64,000 nt of DNA from Pradoshia eiseniae (lineage in GTDB: Bacteria; Bacillota; Bacilli; Bacillales; Pradoshiaceae): NCBI RefSeq assembly GCF_002946355.1, contig NZ_PKOZ01000001.1, positions 464,194 to 528,193 of the forward strand, read 5' to 3'. The translations under genes were made by a program, and so were the position numbers. Below, piece by piece: positions 16,921 through 25,894 of this stretch. The notes under the pieces were generated by a model that worked only from the letters and a program-made list of their open reading frames with translations, was not told where the DNA came from and did no database searches. How positions within the stretch are numbered: the stretch's first letter is position 1; each line of letters starts with the position of its first letter.

Positions 16921-17802
16921 TTATTTTCCCTGATTCGCAATCGTATGGATTAACGGTTCTAGCCACTCATCCAGATGACTGAAGCGGAAGCCATGATTGA
17001 CCGCTTTTTCATTCGTCATATACCAGGAGGCCGGGATGGCATAGGGGGAGCGGATTTCATCATTTCCTAAGAGGGATATCCTGGCCTTTTCCCCAGTCGC
17101 TTTTTCGATTAGCTGAACGAGCTTGTTTAAGGAGATTTTCCCGTTCGCCGTGGCATTGATCGGGCCTTCGATGTCAGGCATACCAGCCCATCTCAGGAAT
17201 TCAGCTGCCTCTGTCGCCTGGATGTAGGACATTTCTGCCTCCATATTGACAAACCCGATAGGCTCTCGATTGGCTATGCGCTCAATATGGAAATGCAGCC
17301 GGCGTGTATAATCATCCTCTCCCATCACGATTGGGAAACGGACCGCGACAACCGGGAACTTGGCGTATTTGAAAAACACGGTTTCAGCCTGACGCTTTCC
17401 TTCCCCATAAGTGAATTCAAGCTTATCGCCCATCTGTATTTCGTAATGATACGGGTCAAAATCCTCCTCGCTCTTTTCTTTCCCGTCCATTTCATAGGTT
17501 GAGAGAGTGGAGGTGAATACAAGTTTATTGATTTTGCCGTTAAAAATCTCACAAAACTCATATGCATCTATCGGGGAGTAACAAATATTATCATAGACGA
17601 TGTCAAACTTCCGTCCTTCAACAGCTTGAGCCAATTCTTCTTTGTTTGAGCGGTCGGCAATCAGATGCTCGACTTTGTCTCCAAAGGGATTGCCCGATTG
17701 GCCTCTTGTCAAAATGCTAACCTTATTTCCGTCTTCTATTAGGCGTTCGACTAATTTGCGACCGAAGAAACGTGTACCGCCTAGCACGAGTATCGTTTTC
17801 AT
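16921..17802 (-). CDS. NAD-dependent epimerase/dehydratase family protein
   Basis: This 293-residue Rossmann-fold protein begins MKTILVLGGTRFFGRKLVE (dinucleotide-binding G-x-x-x-F-G variant). KLVFTSTLSTYEMDG and HYEIQMGDKLEFTYGEGKRQAE lie where an extended SDR carries its S-Y-K site, here with Y-G-E-G-K. The group includes putative reductases/isomerases with unknown substrates. ATG 17802 is chosen because GAGAGG lies nine bases upstream. The frame extends to 17820 without a ribosome site. The methyltransferase gene lies just upstream on the same strand, so they may share a transcript. Confidence 0.8.
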   Translation of the reverse strand: MKTILVLGGTRFFGRKLVERLIEDGNKVSILTRGQSGNPFGDKVEHLIADRSNKEELAQAVEGRKFDIVYDNICYSPIDAYEFCEIFNGKINKLVFTSTLSTYEMDGKEKSEEDFDPYHYEIQMGDKLEFTYGEGKRQAETVFFKYAKFPVVAVRFPIVMGEDDYTRRLHFHIERIANREPIGFVNMEAEMSYIQATEAAEFLRWAGMPDIEGPINATANGKISLNKLVQLIEKATGEKARISLLGNDEIRSPYAIPASWYMTNEKAVNHGFRFSHLDEWLEPLIHTIANQGK

Positions 17803-17837
17803 GGCAATGTTCCTCTCCAATATTGTAGGTTTTATTT

Positions 17838-18581
17838 TTATCTTTTACCCGTTCCGGAATAGACATAACTATTGATACTATAAAGATATTGATCTTTCCC
17901 CGCTAACTCTTCAATCTCTGTTTTGAAAGTTCCATAGTCATCCTCTGAAATAAAGCCTTTTTCAATCATATCTTGAAAATCCTGCACACGGTTATAGCCG
18001 AAATACCCCGGCTTATAGGTTGTCTCGATTAAAACAAAGGAATCCATGCTGCCGGAAAATAAGCCTGTACCATGGATATATCGCCAAAGCCTTCTGCCAA
18101 TCCAGCCATCACTATCATCCATCCAAGCTTGCTCCCAATCGCTGTAGGCCTGTACCATCTTTCTGACCAAGGCTTTATTGCTTCCGTCAAATACCTGGGT
18201 ATCGAAATCATAATGAGCCATGACGATTTGTCCGCCAGGTTTTAAGACTCGGTGGATCTCTTCAAGGAAGCCCCTTTTATCTACGATGCACTCCAGTACA
18301 TCCTTTGAGAAAATAAGGTCAAAGGTATCGTCCTCGAAAGGGAGCTGCTGGGCTAAATCAGCGGCCATAAACGTATATCGCTCATCCTTCTTCACTGCAG
18401 CTTTAGCCTGTTCGATGCACCGTTCTGCTTTATCCACTCCAACTAATTTGGCCTTGTCACCAGCTAATTCGCCCATTTTGATCAATTCACGCCCAGTGCC
18501 GCATCCCACGTCCAAAATTGAAGAAGCTGGCTGGATGTCTGCTTTTGAGAGCAGAAACTCGGTCAGATTACTGTAAGACAT
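17838..18581 (-). CDS. Class I SAM-dependent methyltransferase
   Basis: This 247-residue protein contains motif I SILDVGCGTGRELIKMGELA, motif II VGVDKAERC, DTFDLIFSKDVLE (motif IV) and LEEIHRVLKPGGQIV (motif V). This is the UbiE/Methyltransf_11 pattern. AAAGGGG precedes the ATG. The substrate is not predictable. It lies 35 bp upstream of the epimerase-like gene and reads into it. Confidence 0.85.
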   Translation of the reverse strand: MSYSNLTEFLLSKADIQPASSILDVGCGTGRELIKMGELAGDKAKLVGVDKAERCIEQAKAAVKKDERYTFMAADLAQQLPFEDDTFDLIFSKDVLECIVDKRGFLEEIHRVLKPGGQIVMAHYDFDTQVFDGSNKALVRKMVQAYSDWEQAWMDDSDGWIGRRLWRYIHGTGLFSGSMDSFVLIETTYKPGYFGYNRVQDFQDMIEKGFISEDDYGTFKTEIEELAGKDQYLYSINSYVYSGTGKR

Positions 18582-18767
18582 GATTTCGCCCCTTTCTTAT
18601 TGACTAATAAACAAGTCCTTCATGTCATTTTAACAGGTAATTTGTGCAAGGGTATGTTTAATTTACTGAAAATACCGAATAATGTCCTTGTTAGTAGGAA
18701 ACTCGTCAAAAAGCAAGGAAAACAACCAGCGTTTGCCGAATGTAATAGCATAAAAGGGGGCAGTGTG

Positions 18768-19916
18768 ATGAAGATTAATAAGTTTGTCATGCCTGAGGTC
18801 ATTTTTGGCAACGGAGCTATTCACCAGGTCGGCGAGAGCTGCTCGAGGCTCGGTGCGAAGCGAGTGCTCATTGTGAGCGATAAGGGGGTGCTGCATGCCG
18901 GGTGGCTCGATATTGTCTTGGATAGCTGTCAAAAAGCAGGCCTGAGAACTTCGGTTTTCTTTGACTTGACGACAAATCCTAAGGATTACGAGGTGGCGGC
19001 AGGGAGCAGGGTTTATGTTGAGAATGAGTGTGATGCGGTCATAGGGGTTGGCGGCGGGAGTGCGATTGATACGGCGAAAGCGATTGCTGTTCTTGTCACA
19101 AACGGAGGGAGTATCCATGATTTTGAAGGGGTCGATAAGATCATGGAGCCATTGCCTCCACTTGTCATGATCTCAACGACTGCTGGTTCCGGCTCGGAGG
19201 TCTCCCAGTTCTCTGTCATTGTCGATTCCGAGCGGAAGAAAAAGATGACCATCGTATCGAAGTCCCTTGTCCCTGATATCGCTATCATAGACCCTCACAC
19301 ACTCACCACGAAAAGTCCGCAATTGACGGCGTCTACCGGCTTGGATGTCCTGACCCATGCGATTGAAGCCTATGTCAGCATTGCCGCCACGCCTCTGACC
19401 GATGTACAAGCGAAGAATGCCATCTATCTGACAGCGAATTATCTCCGTCCATCTGTCGCTTCCACCATGAATGAAGAGGCCAAAGCCCAAATGGCCATGG
19501 CGAGCCTGCAGGCAGGACTGGCTTTCTCCAATGCGATATTAGGAGCGGTACATGCGATGTCTCATGCGATAGGCGGACGATTTCCGCTGTTTCATGGAGA
19601 GGTGAATGCGGCTCTGCTTCCGTATGTGATGGAATTCAATTTTTTGGCCGTCCCGAGAAAATATAAAGAAATTGCTGAATTATGTGGAATTGCCACAGAA
19701 GGGCTGACACAGGTTGAAGCAGGAGAGAAAGCTATTGAATTTGTGAAAAAGCTTTCGCATGATATCGGTGCACCGCAGCGATTATCGGATATGGGATGGA
19801 ATGGAGACATGATTGAGGAGATGAGCCAAATCGCGCTTGAGGATGCATGCATGATCACGAACCCGCGCGATATTACCCTGCAGGATGTGAAGAACTTGTT
19901 TCGGCGGGCTTTATAA
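18768..19916 (+). CDS. Iron-containing alcohol dehydrogenase
   Basis: This 382-residue group III Fe-ADH starts MKINKFVMPEVIFGNGAIHQ. GVGGGSAIDTAKAIAVL binds NAD(P). Asp and His ligands for the metal lie in TGLDVLTHAIEAYVS and AMSHAIGGRFPLFHGEVNA. The start at ATG 18768 follows AAAGGGGG. The open frame upstream to 18600 has no site and low similarity. A histidine kinase gene starts 11 bases after the stop, so this enzyme and the two-component pair form an operon. I see no sigma-54 site upstream. Confidence 0.9.
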   Translation: MKINKFVMPEVIFGNGAIHQVGESCSRLGAKRVLIVSDKGVLHAGWLDIVLDSCQKAGLRTSVFFDLTTNPKDYEVAAGSRVYVENECDAVIGVGGGSAIDTAKAIAVLVTNGGSIHDFEGVDKIMEPLPPLVMISTTAGSGSEVSQFSVIVDSERKKKMTIVSKSLVPDIAIIDPHTLTTKSPQLTASTGLDVLTHAIEAYVSIAATPLTDVQAKNAIYLTANYLRPSVASTMNEEAKAQMAMASLQAGLAFSNAILGAVHAMSHAIGGRFPLFHGEVNAALLPYVMEFNFLAVPRKYKEIAELCGIATEGLTQVEAGEKAIEFVKKLSHDIGAPQRLSDMGWNGDMIEEMSQIALEDACMITNPRDITLQDVKNLFRRAL

Positions 19917-19927
19917 GGAGTGATTCA

Positions 19928-21589
19928 GTGTTAGAGAGACAAATCATGATTGAACGGCTGACAGGTGTACAGTCATCAAAGCGCAGTTACTATACGGAGC
20001 TGAAAAATACAGTAGCCCAATTGCAGAAGAAGAACATGCAGCTAGAGATTATTCATGAAGTGATGAAGAACTTAAATGTGGAAATGTCCATGGATGATAT
20101 GCTGAAGAATATCATGGACAAGCTCATAACCATCTTTCCCTTTGACCGAATCAGCCTCTCGGTTCGGAATGGTGAAGAATTAATCCTATCAAATGTGTAC
20201 CCAAAGAAACTTGGCTATTTGCCGCGGAATGTTACCTTAAGCAAGGAACACTCCTTATATTGGCAGGTAATCGAGAAGGGAAAAATGCATTATCACAAGG
20301 TTCCTCAAGAGGCAGCCGAAAATGAATATATCGAGAATCAGATTTTCAGAGTAAATGGGATTCAAAGTGCGCTTCTTTTCCCCCTCCATAGCAAAGGGAT
20401 AATCACGGGAATCGTCAGCATCGGCAGTCTAGGCATTCTCAGCTATGATGAATCTGACCTTACATTTCTCCAGCAATTAGCGGATCAGTTTGCTGTCTGC
20501 CTGGAAAATGTCCGTTTGTACAATGAAGTATTAAGCAGGAAGAAGGAATGGGAGGACACCTTTCGTGCTGTGGTCGATATGATTTTTGTCGTGGATTTAG
20601 AAGGCGACATCGTTAAGGTGAACGAACAGGCCATCCAGTATTTTCGCTCCTATGGCAACCAGCTTGTCGGGAAGAAAATAGACGAAGTGTTCCATGAAGC
20701 TAAAGACATCTCAGCACTCTTAAGCGAAAGCCTTCAGACGAAGCAGGCCTCTCATCGTGAAATCCGGCTGTCTGATCACCGGATTTTTGAAACCTTCTCC
20801 AATCCGGTCTTTAATGAAGAACAGCAAATGTATGGCTTTATTCTATATATGAAGGATGTATCAGAGAAAAAGCGGATAGAATCTCAGCTGATCCATTCTG
20901 GTAAACTTGCCGCCATTGGCGAACTTGCGGCAGGTGTCGCTCATGAGCTCAACAATCCGCTGACGGCGATTCTCGGAAACTCTCAAATCTTGGTGAGGGA
21001 TGCTAAGCTCGAACCTGCCGCTCACAATCTATTAGTCGGTATCACGAATTGCGGGAAGCGATGCAGGAATATCGTTCAGAATCTGCTCACCTTCTCCAGG
21101 CAAGAGGAGTATCTCTTCCAGGAATGCTCATTGAATGAGGCAGTTGACCAGGTCGTGAGCCTTGTCGGATACCAGATTGAGATGCAAAACATCACTATTG
21201 CTGTAAAGAAGGATGAATCGCTGCCAAGGATCAACGGCAGTCTGCAGCAATTGGGACAAATCGTTCTCAATTTCCTACTGAATGCCAAGGATGCACTTGA
21301 GCCCGACATCGTTCGGGAGAAACAAATCCTGATTAAAACGAGCCATAATCATGAATGGGTGCAGCTGACCGTCTCCGATACGGGGGTCGGCATTAGTGCA
21401 AGTCATCAATCAGAGGTCTTTCACCCATTTTTCACAACGAAGCCTGCCGGGCAGGGAACGGGGCTTGGCTTATCCGTCAGCCTTGGCATTGCCCAGGCAC
21501 ATGGAGGGTTGATTGAAATGACGAGCCTGGAAGGGGAAGGAAGTACCTTCATGCTAAGATTGCCGAAAAATCAAGCGGAAAGGAGATAG
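19928..21589 (+). CDS. GAF-PAS sensor histidine kinase
   Basis: This 553-residue protein has no membrane helix, so it is a cytoplasmic sensor. Domains in order: a helical start, GAF (about 55-195), PAS (about 205-320), HisKA (GELAAGVAHELNNPLTAIL, phospho-His339) and HATPase (VLNFLLNAKDAL N-box, VSDTGVGIS G1, GQGTGLGLSVS G2). GTG 19928 is the start because AAGGAG lies seven bases upstream. The gene ends one base before the response regulator. It presumably senses a cytosolic metabolite such as an alcohol or aldehyde, judging only from its enzyme neighbours. Confidence 0.9.
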   Translation: MLERQIMIERLTGVQSSKRSYYTELKNTVAQLQKKNMQLEIIHEVMKNLNVEMSMDDMLKNIMDKLITIFPFDRISLSVRNGEELILSNVYPKKLGYLPRNVTLSKEHSLYWQVIEKGKMHYHKVPQEAAENEYIENQIFRVNGIQSALLFPLHSKGIITGIVSIGSLGILSYDESDLTFLQQLADQFAVCLENVRLYNEVLSRKKEWEDTFRAVVDMIFVVDLEGDIVKVNEQAIQYFRSYGNQLVGKKIDEVFHEAKDISALLSESLQTKQASHREIRLSDHRIFETFSNPVFNEEQQMYGFILYMKDVSEKKRIESQLIHSGKLAAIGELAAGVAHELNNPLTAILGNSQILVRDAKLEPAAHNLLVGITNCGKRCRNIVQNLLTFSRQEEYLFQECSLNEAVDQVVSLVGYQIEMQNITIAVKKDESLPRINGSLQQLGQIVLNFLLNAKDALEPDIVREKQILIKTSHNHEWVQLTVSDTGVGISASHQSEVFHPFFTTKPAGQGTGLGLSVSLGIAQAHGGLIEMTSLEGEGSTFMLRLPKNQAERR

Positions 21590-21590
21590 G

Positions 21591-23021
21591 ATGAAAGAAA
21601 TCGTAATCATTGATGACGAGCCGGAAATCAGACATTTCTTATCATATTTATTATCCCAAAAGGGCTATCGAGTGACACTATGCGAGAGCGGGCAAGACTT
21701 CGAGCGGCTGCTGCCTGAGTTGGACGCTGACTTGGCGCTGATTGATGTTAAGCTGCCTGATGCGAGCGGCCTGGATATTCTGAAACAGCTAAAGCAAGCA
21801 GTGCCTCACTGCATAGCGATTATCATGACCGGTTACAGTACCGTCAAAACCGCGGTAGAGGCGATCAAACTTGGAGCTAATGATTATATTGAGAAGCCTT
21901 TTGACAGCATTGATGAACTAGAGGCCCTGCTTGATCATTTATTGAATCATCATCATGCGCCGTATGCTCATGAAATCAGCCTTCTCGCTGATGAGCTCGG
22001 AATAATGGTCGGAGAATGCGAGGATATGCATCATTTGCTTACCTTGGCTCACAAGATTGCGAAAAAGAGCCTGAATGTGCTGATTGAAGGGGAAACGGGG
22101 AGCGGGAAAGATGTGCTTGCCAGGTTCATCCATCATGCGAGCCATCGCTCGAACTATCCTTTCATCGCCATAAACTGCGGTGCTTTATCGGTGTCCTTAT
22201 TGGAGAGTGAATTATTCGGGCATGAAAAAGGGGCGTTTACAGGCGCGTTTAAGGAACGCAAGGGTGTTTTTGAAATCGCTGATAGAGGAACGCTGTTTTT
22301 GGATGAAATTGCCGAAGCCTCTCCGGCGACACAGGTGAAGCTCCTTAGGACCATTGAAACAGGGGAGTATAGGAGAATAGGGGATGAAGCGCTCAGAAGA
22401 ACGAATACGCGCATCATTGCTGCCTCTCATGCGGATTTGGCTGCGGCCGTCAAAGCAAATACCTTCAGGGAAGACCTGCTCTATCGCCTGGATGTCGTCA
22501 AGCTGACGATTCCTCCCCTTAGGGAAAGAAAGCAGGATATTCCTCTATTTTTAAAGCATTTTCTCAAGCAGCATAATACATCCCTGTCCTTCTCAGATGA
22601 AGCAATTGAGCAGCTGATGAAATATCCTTGGCCGGGTAATATTCGAGAGCTGGCCAATGTCGTCAAGCGGGCCGTCACCTTAGCCGAGGATGAGACGGCT
22701 ATGATTACGCCCCATTACTTGCCGGAGAAAATACGGCTTCACTCACCGGAACCGTCCGTCATATCTACTGATAAATGCGAGGGCTCTGTTTTGGAGTCCT
22801 ATCTGGAAGAATGGACAGAAGAAATGCTCCGCTTATGGGATCACGATTGTGAGGTCAACTTAGAGGATGTGCTTTTGCATGTAAAAGCACTTGAGGTAGA
22901 GGTCGGGAAAGCCTTTGTCTCCAAAACCATCAATGAAACCATGGGCAATCGTAAAGCGGCAGCTGATAAATTGAAGATCTCGACTCGGCAGCTTCGTTAT
23001 TTGCTGAGTGAAAAAAATTAG
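21591..23021 (+). CDS. NtrC-type response regulator, sigma-54 activator
   Basis: In this 476-residue protein, the receiver domain (about 1-120) has the phospho-acceptor Asp52 in LALIDVKLPDASG. The AAA+ domain (about 135-370) has Walker A EGETGSGKD, the sigma-54 contact loop GAFTGA and Walker B GTLFLDEIAEA. A Fis-type HTH closes the protein (MGNRKAAADKLKISTRQLRY). It should activate sigma-54 promoters by ATP hydrolysis. The only good sigma-54 promoter seen is before the facing zinc alcohol dehydrogenase gene (24120-24135). Its start ATG follows the kinase gene's last codons, which carry AAAGGAG. Confidence 0.93.
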   Translation: MKEIVIIDDEPEIRHFLSYLLSQKGYRVTLCESGQDFERLLPELDADLALIDVKLPDASGLDILKQLKQAVPHCIAIIMTGYSTVKTAVEAIKLGANDYIEKPFDSIDELEALLDHLLNHHHAPYAHEISLLADELGIMVGECEDMHHLLTLAHKIAKKSLNVLIEGETGSGKDVLARFIHHASHRSNYPFIAINCGALSVSLLESELFGHEKGAFTGAFKERKGVFEIADRGTLFLDEIAEASPATQVKLLRTIETGEYRRIGDEALRRTNTRIIAASHADLAAAVKANTFREDLLYRLDVVKLTIPPLRERKQDIPLFLKHFLKQHNTSLSFSDEAIEQLMKYPWPGNIRELANVVKRAVTLAEDETAMITPHYLPEKIRLHSPEPSVISTDKCEGSVLESYLEEWTEEMLRLWDHDCEVNLEDVLLHVKALEVEVGKAFVSKTINETMGNRKAAADKLKISTRQLRYLLSEKN

Positions 23022-23044
23022 GGCACGGCCAAAAAGCCGCGCCC
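23010..23044 (-). terminator. Terminator of the zinc alcohol dehydrogenase gene
   Basis: GGGCACGGC (23021-23029) pairs with GCCGCGCCC. Read on the reverse strand, the stem is followed by a T-run (the A-run at 23011-23017). It lies between converging genes. Confidence 0.8.
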
Positions 23045-23067
23045 CAATGATTCAATCCATCTTATCT

Positions 23068-24078
23068 TTACATTGTCAGAACAATACGGCCATTGATTTG
23101 GCCTTTTTCCATCTTATCAAATACTTCGTTGACGGAATCCATCGGAGCGGATTCAATGATGGTTTTTACTTTGCCTTGAGCTGCAAAATCAAGTGCCTCC
23201 TGCATATCTTTTCGTGTGCCGACAATGGAACCGCGGACCGTTACACCGTTCAAGACCGTGTTGAAAATAGGAATTGGCAGGTCATCGTGCGGCAGCCCGA
23301 CGACAACGAGTGTTCCGCCGCGCTTGACGGATTGATAGGCTTGTTCGAATGCCGCTTTGGTTACCGCAACGCTGACGGCCGCTTGTACGCCGCCGACCTG
23401 CTCCATGATTGCCTGGGCAGGGTCGGTGTTTTTGCCATTGATCGTGATATCGGAGCCTAAACGCTTGGCGAGCTCGAGCTTTTCATCGGCAATATCAACC
23501 GCGACGACATTAAAGCCCATTGCCTTGGCGTATTGAAGTGCGACATGGCCGAGTCCGCCGATCCCATAGATGGCGACCCAATCGCCAGGCTTAGCTTCAG
23601 ATACCTTCAATGCTTTATAGGTTGTCACACCAGCGCAAAGAATCGGGGCAACTTCAACAGGGTCTAAACCGTCTGGAATTTTGGCCACATATGCCGCAGG
23701 CGCCTTGCAATATTCCGCATATCCCCCGTCAACCGAATACCCGCCGTTCAATTGGTCTGGACATAAGGTTTCCCTGCCTGTCAGACAATACTCGCATTCC
23801 CCGCACGCTGAATATAGCCAAGGAATCCCGACCCGGTCACCGACCTTGACGGAGGTTACCCCATCGGCTACTTCTTCGACGATGCCGACTCCTTCATGCC
23901 CCGGAATTAAAGGGAGCTTCGGCTTTACCGGCCAATCTCCATGTGCGGCATGCAAATCTGTATGGCAGACCCCACATGCTTCAATCTTTACTAATACTTC
24001 CCCAAATTCAAGCGTCGGTTTTGGAACTTCCTTGATTTCGAGCTTATTCTTAAATTCATTGACAACAGCTGCTTTCAT
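23068..24078 (-). CDS. adhP: Zinc-dependent alcohol dehydrogenase (AdhP/ADH-T type)
   Basis: This 336-residue protein begins [20 protein letters not shown]. Catalytic zinc ligands lie in [15 protein letters not shown] and the GHEGVG motif. A structural zinc is held by [15 protein letters not shown], and the Rossmann motif GIGGLGHVA binds NAD. It is close to thermostable ADHs of Geobacillus that oxidise ethanol and related primary alcohols. ATG 24078 is chosen because AGGAGG lies at good spacing, while ATG 24087 nearly touches it. It is driven by a sigma-54 promoter at 24120-24135 and converges on the sigma-54 activator gene. Confidence 0.93.
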   Translation of the reverse strand: MKAAVVNEFKNKLEIKEVPKPTLEFGEVLVKIEACGVCHTDLHAAHGDWPVKPKLPLIPGHEGVGIVEEVADGVTSVKVGDRVGIPWLYSACGECEYCLTGRETLCPDQLNGGYSVDGGYAEYCKAPAAYVAKIPDGLDPVEVAPILCAGVTTYKALKVSEAKPGDWVAIYGIGGLGHVALQYAKAMGFNVVAVDIADEKLELAKRLGSDITINGKNTDPAQAIMEQVGGVQAAVSVAVTKAAFEQAYQSVKRGGTLVVVGLPHDDLPIPIFNTVLNGVTVRGSIVGTRKDMQEALDFAAQGKVKTIIESAPMDSVNEVFDKMEKGQINGRIVLTM

Positions 24079-24119
24079 ACTAATCATTCCTCCTAAAAGT
24101 AGATTTCACCTTTATAGAT

Positions 24120-24135
24120 TGCAAGTATCGTGCCA
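24120..24135 (-). promoter_or_regulatory. adhP: Sigma-54 promoter of the zinc alcohol dehydrogenase
   Basis: On the reverse strand TGGCACG-ATAC-TTGCA (24135 to 24120) matches the -24/-12 consensus essentially perfectly, with the GG and GC dinucleotides ten bases apart. Transcription would begin around 24108, ahead of the AGGAGG site. Confidence 0.85.
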
Positions 24136-24165
24136 AACGAAAAGATGAGATTCTATCGTGCTTTG

Positions 24166-24215
24166 CGAATCTCGGGAAGGCATGATTGCCGTTTTTTCGG
24201 CATGATTCTCCCGAT
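24166..24215. promoter_or_regulatory. Candidate upstream activating sequence for the sigma-54 activator
   Basis: The direct repeat GGCATGATT occurs at 24179-24187 and 24199-24207, exactly 20 bp apart (two helical turns). It is flanked by the inverted pair TCGGGA (24172-24177) and TCCCGA (24208-24213). It lies 45-80 bp upstream of the sigma-54 promoter, where NtrC-type activators bind. Confidence 0.45.
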
Positions 24216-24332
24216 ATTTTGTCAGATTGGACAATTTTACGGAAAAAATGCTTGCCGCAAAGTTTAAAGTAAACGCGGAATGTACCTGGCGACAGTCTCT
24301 CTTATTAGTGTAAAAAGGATTGAGCATTTCAA

Positions 24333-24362
24333 TTGACCGCATTACCCTAAGGGGTATATGAT
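24333..24362 (+). promoter_or_regulatory. cstR promoter with CstR operator 1
   Basis: A -35 TTGACC (24333-24338) and a -10 TATGAT (24357-24362) are separated by 18 bp. The dyad TACCCTAAGGGGTA (24343-24356) fills the spacer, so the repressor would block polymerase directly. Confidence 0.75.
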
Positions 24363-24400
24363 AGCTCTAACAAACGAACACGGAGGGAGGGCAACTATCC

Positions 24401-24661
24401 ATGACCTATGATGATAAAGTTAAGAATCGTCTAAGCAGGATGGAGGGGCAGCTTCGCGGGATTCAGCGCATGATGGAGGAAGGAAAGGATTGTCAAGATG
24501 TGATTACACAGCTGTCAGCCGTCCGTTCTGGAGTCGAGCGTGCAATTGGGCTGATCGTCAGCGAGAACTTGGTAGAATGCGTACGGGCAGCCGATGGCAA
24601 CGAGGATCAGGTGAATGAGTCGATTGCTGAGGCAGTCAAATTATTAGTAAAGAGTCGATAG
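24401..24661 (+). CDS. cstR: CstR-type persulfide-sensing repressor (DUF156/CsoR family)
   Basis: This 86-residue all-helical CsoR-family repressor carries Cys31 (EGKDCQDV) and Cys60 (SENLVECV), the two thiols used by CstR to form di- or trisulfide links with reactive sulfur. The His ligand of copper-sensing CsoR is replaced (NLVEC), which argues against copper. The gene opens a reactive-sulfur operon and has a matching dyad in its own promoter and three more downstream. It corresponds in position to yrkD of B. subtilis. It should derepress the operon when sulfide or persulfide builds up. Confidence 0.9.
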   Translation: MTYDDKVKNRLSRMEGQLRGIQRMMEEGKDCQDVITQLSAVRSGVERAIGLIVSENLVECVRAADGNEDQVNESIAEAVKLLVKSR

Positions 24662-24693
24662 TTTGACAATCTTAATTTTTTTGTTTATTTTAG

Positions 24694-24707
24694 TACCCAT
24701 AGGGGTA
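24694..24707 (+). promoter_or_regulatory. CstR operator 2, before the DsrE-like gene
   Basis: The dyad TACCCATAGGGGTA lies between cstR and the DsrE gene and abuts a TATAAG -10-like box. It is the same pattern as operator 1. Confidence 0.75.
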
Positions 24708-24737
24708 TAAGTATTTTAGTTATTTCAAGGAGGAAAC

Positions 24738-25214
24738 ATGGAACAGAAATCAACCAATATTATTTTATTCAGCGGAGATTATGACAAGGCGATGGCTGCC
24801 TATATTATTGCAAACGGAGCGGCTGCCTATGATCATAAGGTAACGATCTTCCACACATTCTGGGGAATTAACGCTTTGCGCAAGCAGGAGTCAATTGAAG
24901 TGAAGAAAGGCTTCTTGGAGGGTATGTTCGGCAAAATGATGCCGCGTGGCGCAGAAAAGCTTGCCTTATCCAATATGAACATGGCCGGCATGGGTCCGAA
25001 GATGATCAAGCATGTCATGAAGAAACATAATGCACTCACATTGACTCAGCTCATTGAAATGGCACAGGAGCAAGAAATCAATCTCGTCTCTTGTACGATG
25101 ACAATGGACCTTTTGGGACTGCAGAAGGAAGAATTGCTTGATGGCGTTCAATATGCAGGCGTTGCCGCATACTTGGCGGATGCCGAGAATGGCGCGGTAA
25201 ACCTGTTCATCTAA
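24738..25214 (+). CDS. yrkE: DsrE/DsrF-like sulfur-relay protein (YrkE-like)
   Basis: This 158-residue protein begins NIILFSGDYDKAMAAYIIAN, the DsrE/F/H-like alpha-beta fold. It has a cysteine (LVSCTMTMDLLG) at the position that carries persulfide in related sulfur carriers. The insertion LEGMFGKMMPRGAEKLALSN is typical of the long YrkE branch. It likely passes sulfane sulfur between the operon's TusA and rhodanese partners. AAGGAGG precedes the ATG. Confidence 0.88.
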   Translation: MEQKSTNIILFSGDYDKAMAAYIIANGAAAYDHKVTIFHTFWGINALRKQESIEVKKGFLEGMFGKMMPRGAEKLALSNMNMAGMGPKMIKHVMKKHNALTLTQLIEMAQEQEINLVSCTMTMDLLGLQKEELLDGVQYAGVAAYLADAENGAVNLFI

Positions 25215-25224
25215 GGAGGAGCCT

Positions 25225-25572
25225 ATGGAGTGGATTGTTGTGGCGGCCGCACTTGTTATCTTTTATATCCTCAGAATGAGGGGCGCAAAGGGAGTCAATG
25301 CGATTACGACCGCAGAGCTTAAAGATCGGTTGAATGATAAGAATGCATTCTTCCTCGATGTACGTACACAAGGCGAATTCAAAGGGCGGAACATTCGCGG
25401 ATTTAAGAATATCCCGCTTGGCAGCGATTTTTCCAAGCTTCCGCGTGATAAGGAAATCATCGTCATTTGCCAAAGCGGCATGAGAAGCCAGACAGCCTGC
25501 AAGCAATTGAAGAAATTAGGATATGCCAATGTCACCAATGTGCGCGGCGGCATGAATAGCTGGAGAGGATGA
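25225..25572 (+). CDS. Membrane-anchored rhodanese
   Basis: In this 115-residue protein, residues 1-17 (MEWIVVAAALVIFYILR) form a membrane anchor, followed by a single rhodanese domain with active-site loop ICQSGMRSQTACK. It would bind persulfide at the active Cys at the inner face of the membrane. The stop overlaps the second rhodanese gene. AAGGAGGAG lies before the start. Confidence 0.9.
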   Translation: MEWIVVAAALVIFYILRMRGAKGVNAITTAELKDRLNDKNAFFLDVRTQGEFKGRNIRGFKNIPLGSDFSKLPRDKEIIVICQSGMRSQTACKQLKKLGYANVTNVRGGMNSWRG

Positions 25573-25577
25573 TGGAT

Positions 25578-25874
25578 ATGACAGCAATGACAGCAAAAGA
25601 AGTACAGCAAAAACTAGAAGCAGGGGAAACCCTTCATATGATAGATGTGCGTGAACAGTTCGAGGTGGAAGAGGGCCATATCAAAGGGATTACGCATATT
25701 CCCCTAGGTGAATTGGAAGAGCGGATTGGTGAACTCGACAAGAATACGGAATATATCATGATTTGCCGTTCTGGAGCACGCAGCGGGAGGGCAACAGCCT
25801 ATTTGGAAGAGAAGGGCTATAAGGTCATCAACATGACAGGCGGAATGATGTCATGGGAAGGAGAAACCATCTAA
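25578..25874 (+). CDS. Single-domain rhodanese
   Basis: This compact soluble rhodanese of about 98 residues contains MIDVREQFEVEEGHIKGITH and the active-site loop ICRSGARSGRA. ATG 25578 has GGAGAGG nine bases upstream. ATGs at 25569 and 25572 in the same frame overlap the stop of the preceding gene and are possible alternatives. Two different single-domain rhodaneses in tandem, one anchored and one soluble, suggest separate sulfur donors or acceptors. Confidence 0.88.
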   Translation: MTAMTAKEVQQKLEAGETLHMIDVREQFEVEEGHIKGITHIPLGELEERIGELDKNTEYIMICRSGARSGRATAYLEEKGYKVINMTGGMMSWEGETI

Positions 25875-25894
25875 AAAATTTTTAATCAAAAATA

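Noticed and set aside
18660..18690. Sigma-54 promoter before the iron alcohol dehydrogenase
   Set aside because: Only a GG-N10-GC spacing could be found nearby (about 18716-18730), without the TGGCA or TTGCA parts.
18600..18767. Longer N-terminus for the iron alcohol dehydrogenase
   Set aside because: No ribosome site at 18600, and the family start matches ATG 18768 with AAAGGGGG before it.
24401..24661. Copper-sensing CsoR instead of CstR
   Set aside because: The His ligand of CsoR is missing and both CstR cysteines (31 and 60) are present, with sulfur-relay genes downstream and no copper ATPase.
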